Shown here piece by piece: positions 58,241-64,000 of a stretch of 64,000 nt of DNA; position 1 is the stretch's first letter; each line of letters begins with the position of its first letter. A program made the position numbers and the translations under genes. This DNA comes from Abyssicoccus albus. GTDB taxonomy: Bacteria; Bacillota; Bacilli; Staphylococcales; Abyssicoccaceae. The DNA is taken from assembly GCF_003815035.1 (NCBI RefSeq), contig NZ_RKRK01000003.1:329033-393032 (forward strand), in the 5' to 3' direction. The notes beneath the pieces are model-generated. The model made no database searches and had not been told where the DNA came from. It worked only from the letters and a program-made list of their open reading frames with translations.

Positions 58241-59881
58241 ATGAGTTTAATGGATTGGAAAAAAAGCGTTGTGTACCAGATTTATCCAGCGTCTTTCAAT
58301 GATACGACTGGGAATGGAAAAGGTGATTTAAGAGGTATTATTGAAAAATTAGACTACTTGGACTTTTTAGGTGTGGACTACTTATGGTTAACACCGATTT
58401 ATGAATCACCATTTAATGATAATGGGTATGATATTTCCAACTATTATAAAGTAAATGAAGACTTTGGCACTAAAGATGATTTTATAGATTTGCTTGAACA
58501 AGCACACGATCGAAATATTAAAATCATGATGGATATTGTCATTAATCATACATCAACAGAACATCCTTGGTTTTTAGAAAGCAAAAAATCTCGTGATAAT
58601 AAATATAGAGATTATTATATATGGAGAGACGGACAAGATGGGCCGCCAACAAATTGGGAATCAAAATTTGGTGGGAATGCGTGGGCGTATGACCAAGAGA
58701 CAGATCAATATTATTTACATTTATTTGATATTACTCAAGCTGATTTAAACTGGGAAAATGAAGAAATGAAACAAGATATCTATGAGATGATTAATTATTG
58801 GCTTGAATTAGGTGTAGATGGATTTAGATTTGATGTGATTAACTTAATATCGAAGGATCAATATATAGATTCACCAGCTATTGGTAAAGAGCTTTATACG
58901 GATGGTCCGAATGTTCATCAATATTTGAAAGAACTTAGAGCGAATACTTTCCAAGATAAAGATGTTATGACTGTGGGTGAAATGTCTAGTACGACGATAG
59001 AAGAGTGTATTAAATATACAAAACCATCACGTAAAGAATTGAATTCAGTATTTAATTTCCATCATTTAAAAGTTGATTATCCAAACGGTGAGAAGTGGGC
59101 GATAATGCCTTATGATTTTATCGAGTTAAAGCGTATACTCATGGATTGGCAAGTCGGTATCGACCAAGGTAATGGTTGGAATGCAATATTTTGGTGTAAC
59201 CATGACCAACCGAGGGTTGTTTCACGATTTGGTAATGATTCAACAGAGCCATTAAGACAAAAGAGTGCGAAAATGCTTGCAATCACTTTGCATTGCTTAA
59301 AAGGAACACCTTATATTTATCAAGGTGAAGAGATCGGTATGACAAATCCTAATTTCAATTCGATTGATCAATACAGAGACGTCGAAAGTTTGAATGCTTA
59401 TGATATAATGTTAAAAGAAGGAAAATCAAACACTGAAGCACTCAATATATTGAAAGAAAAATCTCGTGATAATTCAAGAACACCGATGCAATGGTCAACT
59501 AATAGACACGCTGGGTTCACGAGTGGAACACCTTGGATTGATGTTGCAGAAAATTACAAAACAATTAATGTTGCAGAAGCAATGAAGGACGAACAATCTG
59601 TTTTATACACATACAAATCATTGATTAAATTAAGACATGAGCATGATATATTGACTTGTGGCTCGATAGAACCATTAATGATGAACAATGAATCCATTTT
59701 TGCGTATAAGAGAACTTATCAAGATAAAGAATTATTTTGTGTAGCGAATTTCAGTAAAGAGGCTGTGAAAAGTCCTTATGAAATAAACGACAACAACATT
59801 TTAATTAAAAACGATGAAGTTATTGATGATATATTAGAACCATATACAGCAATCGTTTGGGTGAATGAAATTAAAGGATGA
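58241..59881 (+). CDS. treC: Trehalose-6-phosphate hydrolase
   Basis: 546-aa GH13 enzyme splitting trehalose-6-phosphate into glucose and glucose-6-phosphate. Conserved blocks are DIVINHTS, VDGFRFDVINLI (catalytic Asp), VGEMSS (acid/base Glu) and WCNHDQPR. ATG at 58241 follows TAGGAGCTTATAT. It lies 18 nt after treP and 6 nt before treR. Confidence 0.95.
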   Translation: MSLMDWKKSVVYQIYPASFNDTTGNGKGDLRGIIEKLDYLDFLGVDYLWLTPIYESPFNDNGYDISNYYKVNEDFGTKDDFIDLLEQAHDRNIKIMMDIVINHTSTEHPWFLESKKSRDNKYRDYYIWRDGQDGPPTNWESKFGGNAWAYDQETDQYYLHLFDITQADLNWENEEMKQDIYEMINYWLELGVDGFRFDVINLISKDQYIDSPAIGKELYTDGPNVHQYLKELRANTFQDKDVMTVGEMSSTTIEECIKYTKPSRKELNSVFNFHHLKVDYPNGEKWAIMPYDFIELKRILMDWQVGIDQGNGWNAIFWCNHDQPRVVSRFGNDSTEPLRQKSAKMLAITLHCLKGTPYIYQGEEIGMTNPNFNSIDQYRDVESLNAYDIMLKEGKSNTEALNILKEKSRDNSRTPMQWSTNRHAGFTSGTPWIDVAENYKTINVAEAMKDEQSVLYTYKSLIKLRHEHDILTCGSIEPLMMNNESIFAYKRTYQDKELFCVANFSKEAVKSPYEINDNNILIKNDEVIDDILEPYTAIVWVNEIKG

Positions 59882-59887
59882 TGAACT

Positions 59888-60622
59888 ATGAATCGGAACA
59901 AATATTTAACGATTTATCAAACCATTACTCGAGAAATTTTGGAAGGTAAGTACCCTTATCAATCGATTCTTCCTTCTGAGAATAAGCTCGTTGAGATGTA
60001 TGATGTATCGAGAGAAACCGTTCGTAAAGCGTTAAGCTTATTACAAAGTAACGGTTACATTCAAAAATTAAAAGGGAAAGGTTCGGTCGTAATCTTTAAC
60101 GAAGCAAACCACTTCCCAGTATCTCAGCTAATTTCATTTAAAGAAATTCAAGAATCTTTGAATTTACATTATGAAACAATTGTAGAGCGGTTTGAAGTGG
60201 TCAGTGCAAAAGACTTCCCTCATGTTCAACAAGCGCTCAAATTAGGAGATTATGAGAAGTTATGGAAAGTTGTGAGATGTAGAGTTGAGAATGGTAAAAC
60301 TGCAATCGTTGATATTGATTATTTCATTCAATCGTTGATGCCTGCGTTAAGTGAAGAGGTTGCACAGCAATCAATTTATGAGTATATCGAAGATCGTTTA
60401 GGTTTAACAATTAGTTTTTCAAATAAAGCAATCACATTTGAGCCGTTTGATGATGATGATTTTGACTATTTTGGTGAGACGAATCCACCATACGCAGCGG
60501 TTGTTCGCTCAGTTGTTCATCTGGATGACACGAGGCCATTCCAATATAACGTATCTAAACATAGAGCGAATGAATTTAAATTTGTTGATTTCTCGAGAAG
60601 AATTTCTGCTCAAGATGAGTAA
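59888..60622 (+). CDS. treR: Trehalose operon repressor (GntR family)
   Basis: 244 aa. The N-terminal GntR winged helix is YQTITREILEGKYPYQSILPSENKLVEMYDVSRETVRKAL in outline (residues about 10-50), followed by a UTRA effector domain that would bind trehalose-6-phosphate. ATG at 59888 is preceded by AAAGGATGATGAACT. It is last in the operon it regulates; the presumed operator is at 56713. Confidence 0.93.
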   Translation: MNRNKYLTIYQTITREILEGKYPYQSILPSENKLVEMYDVSRETVRKALSLLQSNGYIQKLKGKGSVVIFNEANHFPVSQLISFKEIQESLNLHYETIVERFEVVSAKDFPHVQQALKLGDYEKLWKVVRCRVENGKTAIVDIDYFIQSLMPALSEEVAQQSIYEYIEDRLGLTISFSNKAITFEPFDDDDFDYFGETNPPYAAVVRSVVHLDDTRPFQYNVSKHRANEFKFVDFSRRISAQDE

Positions 60623-60660
60623 AGCTTGAGTTTTATCTTTAAGTTATGGTAGAATATATC

Positions 60661-60931
60661 TTACCGTGCTAAGTGGGGAGTTAGCGGTGCCTTGTACTTG
60701 CAATCCGCTCAGCAAGACTGAATTCCACTTGTGAGGGCAATGTAGTGAAGTCTGCCTTGACCGCACAATGTTGACGTTCCGGTCCTACGCAATAGAGCCT
60801 TATGAACCATGTCAGGTCCTGACGGAAGCAGCATTAAGTAAGTCACTTTATGTGCCGTAGGGTCGCCGGGATTGAGTTGTTGCATAGAGTAACGTTTGTT
60901 GCACTTCGCTCGATCAAGTGGTGCACGGTAA
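60661..60931 (+). ncRNA. scr: Signal recognition particle RNA (long Bacillus type)
   Basis: About 271 nt; ends pair as TTACCGTGC (60661-60669) and GCACGGTAA (60923-60931). The conserved apical domain CCATGTCAGGTCCTGACGGAAGCAGCATTAAG is recognisable in pieces (ATGTCAGGTCCTGACGG, AGCAGCATTAAG at about 60808-60840), and the 5' part (GTGCTAAGTGGGGAGTTAGC) is the Alu domain. It is the target of Ffh and lies before dnaX as in Bacillus and Staphylococcus. An A/T-rich promoter (TATATCTTA) precedes it. Confidence 0.95.
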
Positions 60932-60940
60932 TACATAAGT

Positions 60941-60982
60941 AAAGAACCTATATGAATGAACTCATTCATATAGGTTCTTTCT
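60941..60982 (+). terminator. Terminator after SRP RNA
   Basis: AAAGAACCTATATGAATGA / TCATTCATATAGGTTCTTT perfect stem. It lies 9 nt past the RNA end. Confidence 0.92.
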
Positions 60983-61062
60983 ATATAATATATATCATAC
61001 AAATAATTTTAAGGTATCTTTGTTATAATAAATATATAACTGATGACGATGGAGTGACTGAT

Positions 61063-62727
61063 ATGAGTTATAAAGCTTTGTATAGAACGTATCGACCGCA
61101 AACGTTTGATGATGTGGTTGGCCAACAACATGTAAAAAAAACGATTAAAAACGCAGTGATGGCAAAACGCCATGCGCATGCATATTTATTTTCGGGTCCA
61201 AGAGGTACTGGTAAAACAAGTATCGCGAAAATATTTGCTAAAGCAATAAACTGTGCACATTCAAGTGATGGTGAGCCGTGTAATGATTGCAATACATGTA
61301 TATCAATCACTAATAATGATCATCAAGATGTGTTGGAGATTGACGCTGCAAGTAATAATGGTGTTGACGAAATTAGAAGCATTCGCGATAAGGTGAAGTA
61401 TGCACCCGTTGAATGTAAATATAAAGTGTACATTATAGATGAAGTACACATGTTGACAACATCAGCTTTTAACGCGTTGCTTAAGACTTTAGAAGAACCA
61501 CCAAGTCATGCGGTTTTTATTCTTGCAACGACAGAACCACACAAAATCCCTAAAACGATTATTTCAAGATGCCAAAGATTTGACTTTAAAGCGATTAGTG
61601 AAGCGGATATGATAGATCGAATGGAGTTCATTGCAAAAGAGATTGGAATTCAGTATCAAATGGAAGCATTAGAATATATTGCAAACATTGCAGAAGGCGG
61701 TATGAGAGACTCCCTTGGTATTTTGGACCAAGCGATTTCTTTTAGTGAAGATAAAATATCAATCGAATCTGTAATTGATATTGTTGGTGGTATACAAAGG
61801 AAACAACTTGAAGCCTTGTTTAATTTTATTCAGAGCAATGAGCCGAAGCAAGCAATAGAACTATATCATCAACTATTAAAAGAAGGGAAAGAGAGCACGC
61901 GATTAGTTCACGAGATGTTATTTTATTTAAGGGATGCCCTTGTATTTGATACGCATGACTTCCATCATATTGAGCATGAAATGATTTTTGATATGATCAA
62001 TGCGATTGATCGATCGATGCAATCGATGAGACATTCGGTGAATACTTCTGTTCATGTAGAAGTACTGATTATCAAACTTGTAAATCTAATGAGTGAACCA
62101 AAGAAAACAAAGTCTACCTCCATTGAAAATAATAGTTCACCGGACCGTCATGATGAAGAGTTGAAACGGTTATATAAAGAGCTTGAGACAATGAAGATTT
62201 CGATAGAAAGGATTACATCTAATCCATCTCCGAAGCCAAACCTCCAATCAAAATCGAAGAATAATAATATTAAAAAGCCATATTCTCAAGAAAAATTATT
62301 CGAAATATTAAAAGAAGCTCAAAAAGAGCAACTGAACCGACTAACAGCGGAATGGCCTCATATAATAGAAACATTCCATTCAAAATCAGAAAGTGGATTA
62401 GCAACTTTGTTGCACAAATCATCACCAGTAGCTGCAAGCCCTACAAAAGTAGTGATAAAGTTTGAGCAAGATATCCATTGTGAGATTGTAAATAAAGATG
62501 ACCAAAAGAGGAGATTTATCGAACAGCATATCTCTGAAGTACTTGGTCGTGAAGTCGTGATGATTGGTGTTCCCGATTCTGAATGGCTTAACGCAAGACA
62601 AAGATATATTGATATTTATATTAAAAATAATAATGATCATTCTACAGATGAAAAAAAAACTGAAAAATCACCCCATGAAGAGATTATTAATATAGTGGGT
62701 GAAGACAATGTTAAGTTTGTTGACTAA
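61063..62727 (+). CDS. dnaX: DNA polymerase III subunits gamma/tau
   Basis: Clamp-loader ATPase, 554 aa from ATG at 61063 (MSYKALYRTYRPQTFDDVVG); the longer open frame starts inside the terminator stem and is rejected. Walker A is SGPRGTGKTS (about residues 44-53), a zinc module has CAHS...CNDCNTC, Walker B is VYIIDEVHML, sensor 1 is TTEPHKIP. A C-terminal tau region follows a Ser/Lys/Asn-rich linker. The ribosome site is GATGGAGTGACTG. It is first in dnaX-ybaB-recR. Confidence 0.96.
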   Translation: MSYKALYRTYRPQTFDDVVGQQHVKKTIKNAVMAKRHAHAYLFSGPRGTGKTSIAKIFAKAINCAHSSDGEPCNDCNTCISITNNDHQDVLEIDAASNNGVDEIRSIRDKVKYAPVECKYKVYIIDEVHMLTTSAFNALLKTLEEPPSHAVFILATTEPHKIPKTIISRCQRFDFKAISEADMIDRMEFIAKEIGIQYQMEALEYIANIAEGGMRDSLGILDQAISFSEDKISIESVIDIVGGIQRKQLEALFNFIQSNEPKQAIELYHQLLKEGKESTRLVHEMLFYLRDALVFDTHDFHHIEHEMIFDMINAIDRSMQSMRHSVNTSVHVEVLIIKLVNLMSEPKKTKSTSIENNSSPDRHDEELKRLYKELETMKISIERITSNPSPKPNLQSKSKNNNIKKPYSQEKLFEILKEAQKEQLNRLTAEWPHIIETFHSKSESGLATLLHKSSPVAASPTKVVIKFEQDIHCEIVNKDDQKRRFIEQHISEVLGREVVMIGVPDSEWLNARQRYIDIYIKNNNDHSTDEKKTEKSPHEEIINIVGEDNVKFVD

Positions 62728-62780
62728 TGACATGCTTTTTAATACATTATAAAGTAGAGAATCATAAAGGAGAGATTTAA

Positions 62781-63101
62781 ATGCGTGGAAATAACAATAT
62801 GCAACAAATGATGAAGCAAATGCAGAAAATGCAAAAGAAAATGACTGAAGAGCAAGAGAAATTAAAAGAAGAACGTGTAGAAGGAACTGCTGGTGGTGGC
62901 ATGGTCACTGTAACAGTATCTGGTCATAAAGAAGTGCTTGATGTTGTCGTGAAAGAAGATGTAGTAGACCCAGATGACGTTGATATGCTACAAGATTTAA
63001 TTGTTGCTGCAACAAATGATGCATTAACAAAAGCAGATGAATTAACATCAGAACGGTTAGGTAAGCATACTAAAGGTATGAATATTCCTGGAATGATGTA
63101 A
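62781..63101 (+). CDS. ybaB: YbaB/EbfC nucleoid-associated protein
   Basis: 106-aa dimeric DNA-binding protein. An N-terminal helix rich in Met/Gln/Lys ([20 protein letters not shown]) is followed by [16 protein letters not shown] and the C-terminal [13 protein letters not shown], all typical. ATG at 62781 follows AAAGGAGAGATTTAA. It is always found between dnaX and recR in this group. Confidence 0.96.
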   Translation: MRGNNNMQQMMKQMQKMQKKMTEEQEKLKEERVEGTAGGGMVTVTVSGHKEVLDVVVKEDVVDPDDVDMLQDLIVAATNDALTKADELTSERLGKHTKGMNIPGMM

Positions 63102-63102
63102 T

Positions 63103-63699
63103 ATGCATTACCCCGCATCGATTTCAAAATTGATTGATAGCTTTATGAAATTACCAGGGATAGGACAGAAGACTGCTGCAAGATTAGCTTTTTTCGTTAT
63201 CGATATGAAAGAAGAAGATGTAATTCAATTTTCTAGAAGTCTAGTAGAAGTAAAAAGAGAACTTACATTTTGCTCATCATGTGGTCATATTACTGATGTC
63301 GATCCTTGCTATATATGTGAAGATAAAAATAGAGATCGCTCGACGATTTGTGTAGTTCAAGACGTAAAAGATGTCATTGCTATGGAAAGAATGCAAGAAT
63401 ACAAGGGGTTGTATCATGTTCTACATGGAGCCCTAAGTCCGATGGATGGAATAGGTCCAGAAGAATTAAATGTACAGTCATTGATAGAAAGACTACGAGA
63501 TGATGAAGTCGAAGAAGTTATTCTTGCGACCAACCCTAATATTGAAGGTGAATCGACTGCTATATATATATCTAAATTGATTAAGCCAATTGGTATAAAG
63601 ACTACAAGGCTTGCTCACGGGCTCCCTGTTGGTGGCGATTTAGAGTATGCAGATGAAGTCACATTGTCTAAAGCGATTATGGGTCGTAGCGAAATATAG
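63103..63699 (+). CDS. recR: Recombination protein RecR
   Basis: 198-aa DNA-clamp protein that works with RecF and RecO. Helix-hairpin-helix [14 protein letters not shown] (about residues 18-31), four-Cys zinc finger (CSSCGH...CYIC, about 57-72) and a Toprim domain ([14 protein letters not shown]) are in order. ATG at 63103 lies 1 nt after the ybaB stop (TAATATG). A terminator follows. Confidence 0.97.
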   Translation: MHYPASISKLIDSFMKLPGIGQKTAARLAFFVIDMKEEDVIQFSRSLVEVKRELTFCSSCGHITDVDPCYICEDKNRDRSTICVVQDVKDVIAMERMQEYKGLYHVLHGALSPMDGIGPEELNVQSLIERLRDDEVEEVILATNPNIEGESTAIYISKLIKPIGIKTTRLAHGLPVGGDLEYADEVTLSKAIMGRSEI

Positions 63700-63705
63700 A
63701 ATGTG

Positions 63706-63741
63706 TTGAGATGTTTTTTTAAAAACATCTCAATTTTTTTA
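63706..63741 (+). terminator. Terminator after recR
   Basis: TTGAGATGTTTTT / AAAAACATCTCAA stem, then TTTTTTTATG. Confidence 0.92.
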
Positions 63742-63751
63742 TGAAAAAGTA

Positions 63752-64000
63752 TTGCATCATATTTGAATTTCATGTATAGTATTATCTTGTCAGCAAGAAA
63801 ACGACTAATGCGAAATTGGTAGCGAATCATTAATTAATAAAAAAACTTGAACAAAAGTATTGACTTGAAAAATGATTCCTGTATAATTGATTCTTGTGAG
63901 ACAAAATAGAACATTGAAAACTAAATCAAGAAAGTCAACGTTAATTCCGATAGAAGAGTCATTCCCTAAAGGGATGAAGAGAAGCAAGGCAAACTTTTAA
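63752..64000 (+). promoter_or_regulatory. Tandem rRNA operon promoters and leader
   Basis: P1 TTGCAT (63752-63757)-N17-TATAGT (63775-63780). P2 TTGACT (63860-63865)-N16-TATAAT (63882-63887). The leader has ACATTGAAAACTAAATC and AAGAAAGTCAACGTTAATTC, typical of staphylococcal rrn leaders. The 16S gene itself should begin just outside the window. No gene was found from 63742 to the end. Confidence 0.85.

Noticed and set aside
60709..61002. 97-aa minus-strand ORF
   Set aside because: It lies across the SRP RNA and its terminator; the RNA explains the sequence conservation.
60952..61062. 37-codon N-terminal extension of DnaX
   Set aside because: It begins inside the SRP RNA terminator stem and lacks a ribosome site; the universal DnaX start motif begins at 61063.

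Overview
The window is a chromosomal segment around the replication origin of a low-GC Gram-positive bacterium. The gene order (gdpP, yybS, serS, gyrA, gyrB, recF, yaaA, dnaN, dnaA, oriC, rpmH, rnpA, mnmE, mnmG, rsmG, noc) and later blocks (rpsF-ssb-rpsR, guaB-guaA, treP-treC-treR, SRP RNA, dnaX-ybaB-recR, rRNA promoter) fit the family Staphylococcaceae. A complete noc-parA-parB-mscS-ychF-rpsF string with ParA present is unlike Staphylococcus aureus as I know it. My best guess is Macrococcus or a close relative; the genus is an inference.

Layout. 1-15.4 kb: leftward genes for c-di-AMP turnover (gdpP, cut by the window edge), YybS, seryl-tRNA synthetase behind a T-box, acetoin synthesis (alsS-alsD), gyrase, RecF, YaaA, DnaN and DnaA. 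13.9-15.8 kb: a two-part origin, with DnaA boxes upstream of dnaA and, between dnaA and dnaN, boxes followed by DnaA-trio-like triplets and an AT-rich stretch. 16-25 kb: rightward rpmH, rnpA, tRNA-modification genes and the chromosome-partition genes. Six parS-like sites lie between 2.5 and 23.1 kb. 25-32 kb: rpsF-ssb-rpsR, a YfbU-like gene, a YsnF-type stress gene with a sigma-B promoter, and guaB-guaA under a guanine riboswitch.

32.0-42.7 kb: a 10.7-kb integrated island in the 3' end of guaA, bounded by a 17-bp direct repeat. It has a tyrosine integrase, a HEPN/Abi_2 defence-type gene, a repressor with three palindromic operators, an antirepressor gene broken by a nonsense codon, small ORFs, primase and P4-type helicase genes, a repeat-rich candidate origin, and an erm rRNA methylase. 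The erm gene is preceded by an ErmBL-like leader peptide and a visible attenuator. The layout resembles phage-inducible chromosomal islands, but no packaging gene was recognised.

42.8-56.6 kb: accessory chromosomal genes. These are a LytTR regulator with DUF3021 and a direct-repeat operator, a BceRS-BceAB-type peptide-antibiotic module, an HrtAB/MacB-type exporter, a class I glutamine amidotransferase, a PHP phosphoesterase, tRNA-Ser(UGA), a NERD protein and a secreted alkaline phosphatase. Two intergenic arrays of five hairpin units, each with an exact 61-bp period and a shared AAACTGA, lie between convergent genes at 43.8 and 54.9 kb. I cannot assign them to a known family.

56.7-64 kb: the trehalose operon with cre and TreR-type sites, SRP RNA, dnaX-ybaB-recR, and tandem promoters leading to an rRNA operon just outside the window.
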